NCBI GenBank assembly: GCA_030696455.1
Contig: JAUYSH010000017.1
Span: 1-64,000 of the forward strand
Origin: Elusimicrobiota bacterium
GTDB lineage: Bacteria; Elusimicrobiota; Elusimicrobia; UBA1565; UBA9628
Direction: 5' to 3'
DNA length: 64,000 nt
A program made the translations under genes and the position numbers. Position 1 is the stretch's first letter. Each line of letters starts with the position of its first letter. This document shows, piece after piece, positions 42,189-49,908 of this stretch. The notes under the pieces are model-generated. The model had not been told where the DNA came from and ran no database searches. It worked only from the letters and a program-made list of their open reading frames with translations.

Positions 42189-43655
42189 ATGGGAATGTTG
42201 GGCTGGCCCCTCGGATCGGCCCTTGCGCTCGCGGCTTCGGCCGCCGCCCTGAACGTGCTGCGCTGGGAAGGCGGCTGGCTCATCTTCATCCTCTCCGTGA
42301 CGACCGCCGCGCTCATTCGTCTGCGGCCGGCCGGAGGGTTTCTCAGACGCTTCTCCGACGGATTTCTCCTGGGGTCGATCCTGGTGTTCGCGCTCGTCGC
42401 GCGCCTGGCTTGGATATTCTCCGTGGCCAACGACCCGATTTCCGATTTCGCGGTCTATCGGGAGCTTGCCCAGTCTTTGGCGTCGGGCCAAGGCTATTCC
42501 CTCACGGGGCCGGCGGGTCGGGAGGAGGCGCTTCTCTATCTTCACCGGGACATGCCCTTTCCCTATGTGACGGCCTGGCGCGCTCCAGGCACGGCGCTGT
42601 GGGGCGCGCTTTTGTGGACCGTGTTCGGCGGCGCCGTCGTCGTCTTCCAGGTCGCCAACGCGCTGCTGGCCGCCGCGACGGCCGGGCTTCTGTACATACT
42701 GGGTTCGCGGGAAGGGGATTCCCGCCAGGGCCTGATCGCGGCGTTCCTCTGGGCGGTCTACCCCGCGGGTGTGTTCGCCTCGAGCCTTTACGGAAGCGAA
42801 ACCCTATTCGCCTTCCTGCTGGCGGCATGCGCCTGCTGTCTCAGCGGGCGGACGGGCGAGTTTCGCTTCAAGCCGCTCGCGGCGGGCCTGGTCGCCGCCG
42901 CCGCTTGCCTGACCAGGAGCATGGCGCCCGCGCTTCTCGTCGGAGCCGGGGCCGCGCTGCTGCACGGCGACCGGCGAAAGGCCGCCCCGCGGCTGGGCCT
43001 CTTCCTCGCCGGGCTCCTCCTCGGCGTCGCGCCCTGGACCGTGCGGAACTACGCGGCCTTCGAGCGGTTCATCCCTATCGCCACCGGCGGCGGCTCCTTC
43101 GCCGCTCGTCACAGCGCCTTGCTTTTGCCTCCGGAAGCCCTCCAAACCCCCGATTTCCTGGAGCGTTGGGAGCGGTGGCGGGCTGCCGCCGGCGAGGTCG
43201 AGTTGGGCAAGGCGGGCTATCGCGCGGCCCGGGAGAATCTCGCGGACGTCCTTCGCCGGGGACCCCGCTATGTGCTCGGAGCGCTCGCGGGTTCTCTCTC
43301 CATTTCCTTCGCCGCGGACGACGACCTGCTGCTGTGGTCCATAAAAAAGACCTACGGGGCTTTGGTCGCTCCCGGTCCGGAGACCGCCCTCTCCGCGGAT
43401 TGGACGCAGCGGTGGATGATCCTGGGGCAGACATTTTATCTGGGGCTTCTCCTCGCAGGCCTCTGGGGCCTCTTCGGCGCTCGCGACAAGCGAGGGGGTG
43501 CCCTGGAAGGCTCGCGCTTTCTCGGGGGGTACTTCCTGACCGCCTTCGCCCTTCACGTGGTCTTCCCCGGCCCTAACCGGTATCACATGAGCATGATGCT
43601 GCTGCCCGCTCTTCTCGCGGGGCGGCGGGCCTTCGCGGCCTCGGCGGACCGTTGA
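42189..43655 (+). CDS. GT39-like multi-membrane glycosyltransferase
   Basis: 488 residues with about ten transmembrane helices. The first large loop contains SDFAVYRELAQSLASGQGYS, with the Asp expected in PMT/GT39-type transferases, and AWRAPGTALWGALLW. Later LYGSETLFAFLLAACACC and CLTRSMAPALLV fit the family. The donor is probably a polyprenyl-phosphate sugar, the acceptor unknown. The ATG was chosen from the promoter; the frame is open further upstream across argR. It is coupled to the next gene by a TTGA overlap. Confidence 0.75.
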   Translation: MGMLGWPLGSALALAASAAALNVLRWEGGWLIFILSVTTAALIRLRPAGGFLRRFSDGFLLGSILVFALVARLAWIFSVANDPISDFAVYRELAQSLASGQGYSLTGPAGREEALLYLHRDMPFPYVTAWRAPGTALWGALLWTVFGGAVVVFQVANALLAAATAGLLYILGSREGDSRQGLIAAFLWAVYPAGVFASSLYGSETLFAFLLAACACCLSGRTGEFRFKPLAAGLVAAAACLTRSMAPALLVGAGAALLHGDRRKAAPRLGLFLAGLLLGVAPWTVRNYAAFERFIPIATGGGSFAARHSALLLPPEALQTPDFLERWERWRAAAGEVELGKAGYRAARENLADVLRRGPRYVLGALAGSLSISFAADDDLLLWSIKKTYGALVAPGPETALSADWTQRWMILGQTFYLGLLLAGLWGLFGARDKRGGALEGSRFLGGYFLTAFALHVVFPGPNRYHMSMMLLPALLAGRRAFAASADR

Positions 43656-45052
43656 GGCCCGCTATCCCCGTCGAGGCCGCTGTCCCCTGCGCGCTGGCCG
43701 CCGCGGTGGCTCTGGTCTACGCGTCGACCCTGGCCGCGCCGGTGTTCGGCGACGACAGGCACTTTGTCGAGGGCGCGCCGGTATTCCTCGCCGCTTTCCC
43801 GGATTTCATGCGCTCGCTTTTCTCCCGGGATTATTTCATCCACACCGGCGAAGGGACCTATCAGCCGCTCGTGACGCTTTTTCACTACGTGACGCACGGG
43901 CATCCCGTCGTATATCGCGCCTGCGGCCTCGTGGTTCACGCCGTCAACGCCTGCCTCATCCACCGGCTCGCTCTCCGCCTGAAGGCGGCTCCGGCCTCGG
44001 CGATCCTCGCGGCCATGCTGTTCGCCATGTTCCCGGCGCATGCCGAGCTTCTGATCATGTCCTCCTTCAAAGGGAATTTGTTCGCGCTCGCCTTCGCGCT
44101 GTCTTCCCTTCTGTGCTGGGCGGCCGCGGTCGAAACAGGCTCCGGCCGCGCCGTCGGAGGCGCGTTTGTATTCTTCGTGCTGGCGCTGGCGAGCAAGGAA
44201 ACGGGCATCCTGATCCCCGGCCTCCTCGCGGGCTATTCCCTGTTGTTCGCCCGCCGCAGGTTCCCGGACCTGCAGCGCCGGGCGGGCCTGGGGTTCGCGC
44301 TCGTCTCCGCGTGCTACCTGCTCTGGCGCTTGCGCATTCTCGAGCACGGGATCGATCCGCCCGCGCCGCACTCGCCGTCGCTGCTGTTCGGCTGGTACCT
44401 GAAGACATTAGCGTGGCCTCATCCGGTGTGCCGCGAGCGCCTGGCGCCCCAGGGCGCCGGATGGCACGCCTTCACGGTCCTGTTCCTGGCCTCAGCGTGG
44501 GCGTCCCGGCGCCGCCCCGGGATATTGTTCGGCCTGATGCTCCTGGCGCTCGGCTTGATGCCGTTCATTTACCGGGCCCAGGCCTACATGGACAGCCCCG
44601 TCGCCGACCGATATCTCTACCTGGCCGCGGCGGGGTTCGTCCTCTCGGCGGCCTTCGCCGCGCGCGCCCGCGCGGCGAAGGCCGCTCTCGCGGCGACGGC
44701 TCTCGCGTGGGGTGGGCTGACGGCGCAGCGCAACGTGCTTTACCGGGACGTCCGCGCGTTGTATGAGCAAACCGTCGTCTGCGCGCCGAGGCACTTCAAG
44801 GCTTGGGGAGTGCTGGCGGAGCACCAGCTCGGCGCCGGCGAGCTCGCCGCGGCCCAGGCCAGCGCGCGAACAGCCGTGACGCTCAATCCCTATTATCCGG
44901 GGGGGCTGATGATCTGGGCTCTGTCGAGCTTCCGGCTCGGGGACTACGATCAGGCGCGCGACGCGGTCCGGCTCGAGCTCGCCTTGTTCCCTTCGGAGAT
45001 GGCCCGGCTGCGCCTCGCTGACCTCGAGAAGTACCCCACCGCTCGCCGGTGA
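43652..45052 (+). CDS. Multi-membrane protein with C-terminal TPRs (TMTC-like)
   Basis: 466 residues. About ten transmembrane helices come first, with FGDDRHFVEGAPVFLAAFPDFMRSLFSRDYF in the first external loop and YQPLVTLFHYVTH and FAMFPAHAELLIMSS after it, the pattern of TMTC/PMT-like O-mannosyltransferases. The last ~90 residues are TPRs (KAWGVLAEHQLGAGELAAAQASARTAVTLNP). The start TTG 43652 overlaps the stop of the GT39-like gene (TTGA), which suggests coupled translation and a shared protein- or glycan-glycosylation role. Function is inferred from topology only. Confidence 0.7.
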   Translation: MRPAIPVEAAVPCALAAAVALVYASTLAAPVFGDDRHFVEGAPVFLAAFPDFMRSLFSRDYFIHTGEGTYQPLVTLFHYVTHGHPVVYRACGLVVHAVNACLIHRLALRLKAAPASAILAAMLFAMFPAHAELLIMSSFKGNLFALAFALSSLLCWAAAVETGSGRAVGGAFVFFVLALASKETGILIPGLLAGYSLLFARRRFPDLQRRAGLGFALVSACYLLWRLRILEHGIDPPAPHSPSLLFGWYLKTLAWPHPVCRERLAPQGAGWHAFTVLFLASAWASRRRPGILFGLMLLALGLMPFIYRAQAYMDSPVADRYLYLAAAGFVLSAAFAARARAAKAALAATALAWGGLTAQRNVLYRDVRALYEQTVVCAPRHFKAWGVLAEHQLGAGELAAAQASARTAVTLNPYYPGGLMIWALSSFRLGDYDQARDAVRLELALFPSEMARLRLADLEKYPTARR

Positions 45053-45081
45053 GGCCGGCGCAATAAGGTGAATGCCCCGGC

Positions 45082-45110
45082 TTGACGCGAACGGGTTTCC
45101 CGCTTATCCT
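45082..45110 (+). promoter_or_regulatory. Promoter of the thioredoxin-like gene, leaderless type
   Basis: TTGACG (45082-45087), a 17-base spacer and TATCCT (45105-45110) make one of the best sigma-70 matches in the window. A GTG follows after 6 bases at 45117. The promoter lies inside the reading frame that would start at ATG 45072, which argues against that start. Confidence 0.6.
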
Positions 45111-45116
45111 CAAGCG

Positions 45117-45920
45117 GTGAGGTTATGCTGGCTCGTCTTGCTCGTTTGCCTCCCCGCGCGCGCCCAGGATATCGAGGGAGCGCGCGCGAATTTCGACACC
45201 GTCGTGCGGACTTACGTCATCCAGCGCTCCGACGAGAACGGCCTCTGGCCGCTGAAGCGTAAAGGCTCCGGCAAGGTCCTCAAGCTCAAGTATTCGCAAG
45301 CGGAGGCCGATACGGTCCATTCGATCGGCGGGGGGCGTTGGCGCGGTCTCGCCGACTTCACCGACCAGGCGGGAAAGAAGAAATTCTACGCGGAGATCGT
45401 CGTTTCGACCGGCGGCGACCTGTGGGACGTGAAAAGCTTCGAATGGAAGACCCGGGCCGAGGCGGAGGTCTTGCGCGCCGCCTCGCTCGAGTCCGCGAAG
45501 AAGCGCGCCGCGCGCAAGCCCGGGCCGAAAGGGATCCTCCCGGACTTGATCCTCGTCGACGCCTCCGGGCGCGAGGATTACCTGCCGGACTGCGCCGCGG
45601 AAAAATGCCTGACCGTCTACGTCACGCCCTGGTGCCCGTATTGCCGGGCGGCGACGGGGGCGATCAAAGCGCTGCGCGAGCACTTGAAGGGCAAGGGGGT
45701 GCCCGTGCGGGTGATCGTCGGCAAGGACGACGAAGAGAAGGTCCGATCTTACGCCGCCGAGTTCGGCCCGGACGCCCTGCTCGACCCCGATGCGAAAATG
45801 AGCAACCGTGGAGTTCCGCACTTTTACGTTTCATCGGACGGGGGCGGGGTCCTCGCCGAGCAGTCCGGCGCGAGCCCCGACGAGCCGTCCGCCGTTACCG
45901 CGGCTTCGCTCGGCCTCTAG
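45117..45920 (+). CDS. Exported thioredoxin/glutaredoxin-like protein
   Basis: With GTG 45117 as start the product opens with a textbook Sec signal peptide (RLCWLVLLVCLPARA, cleavage before QDIEG). The alternative ATG 45072 would add 15 unconvincing residues. The central ~120 residues (TVVRTYVIQRSDENGLWPL) are unassigned. The last ~110 residues form a thioredoxin fold with active site TPWCPYCRAA, a cis-Pro-like RGVPHFYV and a CAAEKC pair before it. It probably handles disulfides in the periplasm. Its stop overlaps topA by 4 bases in convergent orientation. Confidence 0.75.
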   Translation: MRLCWLVLLVCLPARAQDIEGARANFDTVVRTYVIQRSDENGLWPLKRKGSGKVLKLKYSQAEADTVHSIGGGRWRGLADFTDQAGKKKFYAEIVVSTGGDLWDVKSFEWKTRAEAEVLRAASLESAKKRAARKPGPKGILPDLILVDASGREDYLPDCAAEKCLTVYVTPWCPYCRAATGAIKALREHLKGKGVPVRVIVGKDDEEKVRSYAAEFGPDALLDPDAKMSNRGVPHFYVSSDGGGVLAEQSGASPDEPSAVTAASLGL

Positions 45921-47695
45921 CTCTTTCTTGGCGGGCGGGGGATCAGCGGGTCGTACCACAGCCCCGCGCCGCGGGCCAGGGCGATGACGGCGAAGCTGGC
46001 CTCGGTGACGATCTTCTCCCAGGAGGCCTCCCCGCGGGCGATCTTGTCCAGGTCGTCCTCCAGGCGCCGGGTGTAGTCCATGTCGATGAAATTCCCGGTG
46101 TAGTGGCGCACGAGGAAGTCGCTGGCCGAGACGCCCAGAGGCGTGGCGTGCAGCTTGCGCTTCTCTTCCGTGACGTAGCCTCGCTCCAGGATCACTCGCA
46201 TGATGGCGGCGTACGTGGACGGCCGGCCGATTCCCTCGGCCTCGAGCTTTTTGATCAAGGAAGCCTGCGTGTAGCGGGGCGGGGGCTTGGTCGAGCGCTT
46301 GAGGGCGTCGAGGCCGAGCAAGGTCAGCGGGTCGCCCGGGTCCAGCATCGGCAGTTCCCCGTCGCCGTCCTCCTCCTCGTCGCCTTCCCTCTTCCCCTTC
46401 TTCTTGGCTTCCTCGGTGGCGTCCTCGCCGGCGAGCCGCCGCCAGCCGTCGAAGAGGAGGACCTTGCCTTTGGCCTGGAACACGCCCCTGGGGACCGGCT
46501 CGCCCTTCTCGTTCTTCCATTCGTCCGGGGCGCAGGCGACGTCGATGGTCGTGATCTGGTCCCGCCCCGGAGCCATCTGGCAGGCGACGAAGCGCTGCCA
46601 GATCAGGCGGTAGAGCTTGCCCGCGTCTCCGCCGCCGAGGGCGTCCGCGCCGGTCTCGGGGTGGGTGGGACGTATGGCCTCGTGGGCCTCCTGGGCGTTG
46701 GCGGACTTGGTCGCGTGGACGATGGGCGTCTTAGGCAGGTATTCGGGCGGGAACTCCTTTTTGATCACGGCGCGCGCCTCGGCCAGGCCCTCGGGGGAGA
46801 GGGCGGTGGAGTCGGTGCGGTGGTAGGTGATCTTCCCATCCTCGAACAGGGCCTGCAGGTGCTTCATCGTCGCGTCGGGGTTGAAGCCCAGGCGAACCGA
46901 CGCGGCCTGCTGAACGGTCGCCGTCGTGAACGGCGGCGGCGGGTTGCGCGCGGAATCCCGGCGGTCGCAGGACAGCACGCGCCAGGGCACGGTCTTGGCC
47001 CAGTCGACCGTTTTCTCCGCGAGCGCGGGGTCGCGAAGGCGCTGGCCCAGCGGGTGATCCTTCCAGGTGATCAGCTTCGCGGCGAAGGGAGGGGGCGCGC
47101 CGTTCTTCTCGAGCCTCGCCGACAGCACGAAGTAATCGACCGTCTTGTGTTTGGCGATGTCCTTCTCCCGGTCGGCGACCAAACGCAAGGCGACGGACTG
47201 CACTCGGCCCGCGCTGCGCGCGTCCTTGGAGACCTTGCGCAAGGTCGGGCTCACCACCCAGCCCACGACGCGGTCGAGCACCCGACGAGCCTGCTGGGCG
47301 TCGACGAGGTGCTGGTCGATCGGGCGCGGCTTGGCCATCGCCTTCTGGACCTCGGCCTTCGTCACGGCGTGGAAGACGACGCGGCTGTACTTGCGGTCGC
47401 CCAGCAGCTGGCTCACGTGCCAGGCGATCGCCTCGCCCTCGCGGTCGGGGTCGGTGGCGAGGATGACTTCCTCGGCCTTCTTGGCGAGCTCCGAGAGCTC
47501 CTTGACGTGGCGCGCGGAGCGCTCGATCATCGCGTAGACGGGCTTGATCCTGCCGTCGATGAACTCGACCGAGAGGCCGCCCGTCGGGGGCAGGTCGCGC
47601 ATGTGGCCGAAGGAGGCCGCGACGCGGAAATCCGCGCCCAGGAAGTCCTTGATCTTGCGGACCTTGTTCGGCGACTCGACGATGACGAGTTTCAT
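45917..47695 (-). CDS. topA: DNA topoisomerase I (type IA)
   Basis: It relaxes negative supercoils through a 5'-phosphotyrosine link. The Toprim domain has VIVESPNKVRKI and the acidic LATDPDREGEAIAWH. The catalytic tyrosine is Tyr291 in GKITYHRTDSTALS, and QAASVRLGFNPDATMKHLQALFEDG precedes it. EGIGRPSTYAAIM is also diagnostic. At 592 residues it ends after the core, with no C-terminal zinc fingers, shorter than many TopA proteins. A Lys/Glu/Asp-rich insert lies near residues 455-480. It stands alone. Confidence 0.95.
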   Translation of the reverse strand: MKLVIVESPNKVRKIKDFLGADFRVAASFGHMRDLPPTGGLSVEFIDGRIKPVYAMIERSARHVKELSELAKKAEEVILATDPDREGEAIAWHVSQLLGDRKYSRVVFHAVTKAEVQKAMAKPRPIDQHLVDAQQARRVLDRVVGWVVSPTLRKVSKDARSAGRVQSVALRLVADREKDIAKHKTVDYFVLSARLEKNGAPPPFAAKLITWKDHPLGQRLRDPALAEKTVDWAKTVPWRVLSCDRRDSARNPPPPFTTATVQQAASVRLGFNPDATMKHLQALFEDGKITYHRTDSTALSPEGLAEARAVIKKEFPPEYLPKTPIVHATKSANAQEAHEAIRPTHPETGADALGGGDAGKLYRLIWQRFVACQMAPGRDQITTIDVACAPDEWKNEKGEPVPRGVFQAKGKVLLFDGWRRLAGEDATEEAKKKGKREGDEEEDGDGELPMLDPGDPLTLLGLDALKRSTKPPPRYTQASLIKKLEAEGIGRPSTYAAIMRVILERGYVTEEKRKLHATPLGVSASDFLVRHYTGNFIDMDYTRRLEDDLDKIARGEASWEKIVTEASFAVIALARGAGLWYDPLIPRPPRKS

Positions 47696-47800
47696 GCGTC
47701 GAGGTCAGCGTAGCAAAAGCGGCGGCGCTCGGTCGGTATCGCTGAGGGCCCCTTGTCGGGGTCTGAAAGCCGGGGGTATACTTCAGAGCAGGGCTATGCC

Positions 47801-49438
47801 ATGAGATTTCCCCTCATTTTGGGCCTAGTTGTCTTGTCGGCGTTGCCGTCCCGCGCTGACGACACGGCCCAGTTGACCCGAGCCCAGGAGACGCAGTCGT
47901 CCGGGCCGGCGCCGCAGCTCATGCACCTTGAGCGGTCCCTGATGCGGACGCAGGACGCCCGTGACAAGGGCGAACTGCCGCCCGAGAAGTACCAGCAGTT
48001 CGTCGCCAGCTTCCGCGTGGAACTGGACGCCGTGCTGGCCCGCGTCCCGCCGAACCCTGAGAACAAAGGACTTCACGCTCAGATTCTTGCGCGCTTGGGC
48101 GAGCAGGAACGCGGCCAAGCTCTGATGAGCTTGGAGCAAGCCCTCGCGGATGATTCCGAGAACCCGGCGCTCCTCGCGGCGAAGGGCAGCATCCTTCACG
48201 AGCAGAAGGACTATCCCGCCGCCGCCGAGCTTGCGCGCCAAGCCTGGGAGGCCAGCGGACGCAAGGACCGGCGCGCCTGGGCGCTGCTCAAGATGTCCGA
48301 AGGCCGGACTTCGGGCGCGCGCGGCGGCGAGCCCGCGCCGCCGCTGCCGCCCGCCTCGGACTTCGCTCGGCTTGAATGGTCCATCCCCGAGAAGCACGAT
48401 GTTAACCCGCAGGCCCTGGGCCTCATCAAGCAAGCGACCGCCGCGCGCCGGCGCCTCGACATGTCCGAGACCCGGCGCTACGCGCAGGCGGCGATGAACG
48501 CCGATCCGACCTCGCGCACGGTTCAGAAGTTTTTCGAGGCGCACAAGGCCGACGAATCGAGGCACGCCGACTCGTCGGCTTACGTCGAGCGGGCCGCCGA
48601 GGCCATGCAGGCCGGGCGCGGCGCGGAGGGGATCGCGTGGGCTCAAAAAGCGTACGACAGGAGTCCGAGCGACGACACCTACGGCATACTCCAAGACGTG
48701 CGGCGCAGGAGCGTGGAGCTTGAGGGCAGGCGCGTGGAGCAACCGCCCGCGAAAGCGCCCGCACCCAAGGGCAGTTCGCCGCTGCTTCCCATCCTGTTCG
48801 TCACGGGCGCCGGGCTCGCGGCCGTCGGCGGTTATAAAATCGCCAAGTCCAAAGATACCCGCGTGTCGGATGACGGCATCAATCCGGATCCGCATGTCTT
48901 GCCTGAGCGGGCGCGGCGCAACTATATGAACTCGGCTGTTTTCATCGGAACGCCCATCGTCATTGCGGGACTCGTATTCGGAGGGCCGATTATTTGGCGC
49001 GCAATAGCGCCAGGCGTGGACGAGGCGTTTCGAGGCGGCCAGGATTCAGTCCGGCGGATTGCCTTGTCCGAGGTTGGGGCGATAAATCCGCAATCCGTCG
49101 GCGTAGCGCAGAGCGCCTCAAAGCCGGGGATATGGTCGCCCGGAAAATTCGCCGATCCAACGAAGAATGCGCTGGAGCATTGGAACAACCACAGGCTCGA
49201 ATTTCCCGAATTACGGAACTCGAAAGAGTATGTTGATGCCGCTTGGAAGTTTATTCGGAATCCGCCGCCGGGGACATTGGTTAAAGATCGGCCAGCCACT
49301 GGCGAAATAGTGTTCTATCATCCGAGCAGCAACACCATGGCCGTCAAGGCGGCGAACGGAGTACCCAAGACCATGTTTAAGCCCAGTCCAATGAAGCATC
49401 CGTACCCAACGAACCTGGATTATTTCAATGCCCAGTGA
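47801..49438 (+). CDS. Membrane TPR protein with a C-terminal toxin-like nuclease domain
   Basis: 545 residues. A Sec signal (MRFPLILGLVVLSALPSRA) is followed by helical TPR-like repeats at about 60-300, two membrane helices near 327-346 and 377-398, and a 90-residue tail from 456. The tail, with ALEHWNNHRLEFPEL, SKEYVDAAWKF, GEIVFYHPSSNTMAV and GVPKTMFKP, has the layout of BECR-type ribonuclease toxins at the ends of polymorphic toxins (His, then Tyr/Lys, then Thr/Phe motifs). GC drops clearly over the tail. The stop overlaps a Cys-rich gene typical of immunity genes by 11 bases. A TATACT at 47777-47782 may be its -10. Toxin activity is inferred. Confidence 0.65.
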   Translation: MRFPLILGLVVLSALPSRADDTAQLTRAQETQSSGPAPQLMHLERSLMRTQDARDKGELPPEKYQQFVASFRVELDAVLARVPPNPENKGLHAQILARLGEQERGQALMSLEQALADDSENPALLAAKGSILHEQKDYPAAAELARQAWEASGRKDRRAWALLKMSEGRTSGARGGEPAPPLPPASDFARLEWSIPEKHDVNPQALGLIKQATAARRRLDMSETRRYAQAAMNADPTSRTVQKFFEAHKADESRHADSSAYVERAAEAMQAGRGAEGIAWAQKAYDRSPSDDTYGILQDVRRRSVELEGRRVEQPPAKAPAPKGSSPLLPILFVTGAGLAAVGGYKIAKSKDTRVSDDGINPDPHVLPERARRNYMNSAVFIGTPIVIAGLVFGGPIIWRAIAPGVDEAFRGGQDSVRRIALSEVGAINPQSVGVAQSASKPGIWSPGKFADPTKNALEHWNNHRLEFPELRNSKEYVDAAWKFIRNPPPGTLVKDRPATGEIVFYHPSSNTMAVKAANGVPKTMFKPSPMKHPYPTNLDYFNAQ

Positions 49439-49694
49439 CAGCATCTATCGCTGCCGAGTTTGTGGCTTTCGGGAGTGGGAGCCGCCGTGGGGAATTGACG
49501 GAAAGACATCCACTTTCGACTATTGCTCGTGTTGCGGCGTCCAGTTTGGATATCAGGACTGCCTACCCGCGGGGGCCAAGCGCTATCGAGCGGATTGGAT
49601 TGCAATGGGTGCCAAATGGGCTCACCCGGAATTGAAACCGGAGCGCTGGTCGATAGAGGAGCAACTTAAGAATGTGCCGTCAGAATTCGCGTAA
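49428..49694 (+). CDS. Small Cys-rich zinc-ribbon protein, candidate immunity protein
   Basis: 88 residues. Four cysteines in two pairs (Cys9-x2-Cys12 and Cys33-x-Cys35-Cys36) with PPWGIDG between them and CCGVQFGYQD after them match a family of small zinc-ribbon proteins often found directly downstream of secreted toxins. The C-terminal part (WIAMGAKWAHPELKPERWSIEEQL) is also typical. It begins within the last codons of the toxin gene, an 11-base overlap that ensures immunity is made with the toxin. No signal peptide, so it would act in the cytoplasm. GC is low compared with the window. Confidence 0.65.
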   Translation: MPSDSIYRCRVCGFREWEPPWGIDGKTSTFDYCSCCGVQFGYQDCLPAGAKRYRADWIAMGAKWAHPELKPERWSIEEQLKNVPSEFA

Positions 49695-49747
49695 AGCGAT
49701 TGCGTAGACGGGCTAGAACATCCCCGCGTCCTCGTCTTGCTCCGCTC

Positions 49748-49774
49748 TAATCTCCGCATAATATGCGGAGATTA
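49748..49774. promoter_or_regulatory. Perfect 12-base-arm palindrome upstream of fic
   Basis: TAATCTCCGCAT and its exact reverse complement are separated by AAT. It lies 54 bases after the candidate immunity gene in an AT-rich spacer. It could be an operator or, as RNA, a terminator of the toxin operon, but no strong T run follows. Confidence 0.6.
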
Positions 49775-49808
49775 TCTATTGTTAAATTATTCAATTAAAA
49801 CAATCATT

Positions 49809-49837
49809 TGATAAGAATAACAGTCTTATTCTTATCA
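49809..49837. promoter_or_regulatory. Operator-like palindrome 1 of fic
   Basis: TGATAAGAATAA, five bases (CAGTC), then the exact reverse complement TTATTCTTATCA. It shares the half-site TTCTTATCA with palindrome 2. It lies about 70 bases before the fic start, in the most AT-rich part of the window. Confidence 0.6.
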
Positions 49838-49883
49838 TTTTATGAATAGAATAAGGCTTGCAAATGAGGGGAATACCATGTAT

Positions 49884-49908
49884 ATTCTTATCATAAGGTG
49901 ATAAGAAT
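49884..49908. promoter_or_regulatory. Operator-like palindrome 2 covering the fic ribosome site and start
   Basis: ATTCTTATCA, five bases (TAAGG), then TGATAAGAAT, a perfect inverted repeat with 10-base arms. The central AAGG is the Shine-Dalgarno and the right arm runs into the ATG at 49907. Binding here, or the same hairpin in RNA, would block translation or transcription of fic. Confidence 0.65.
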
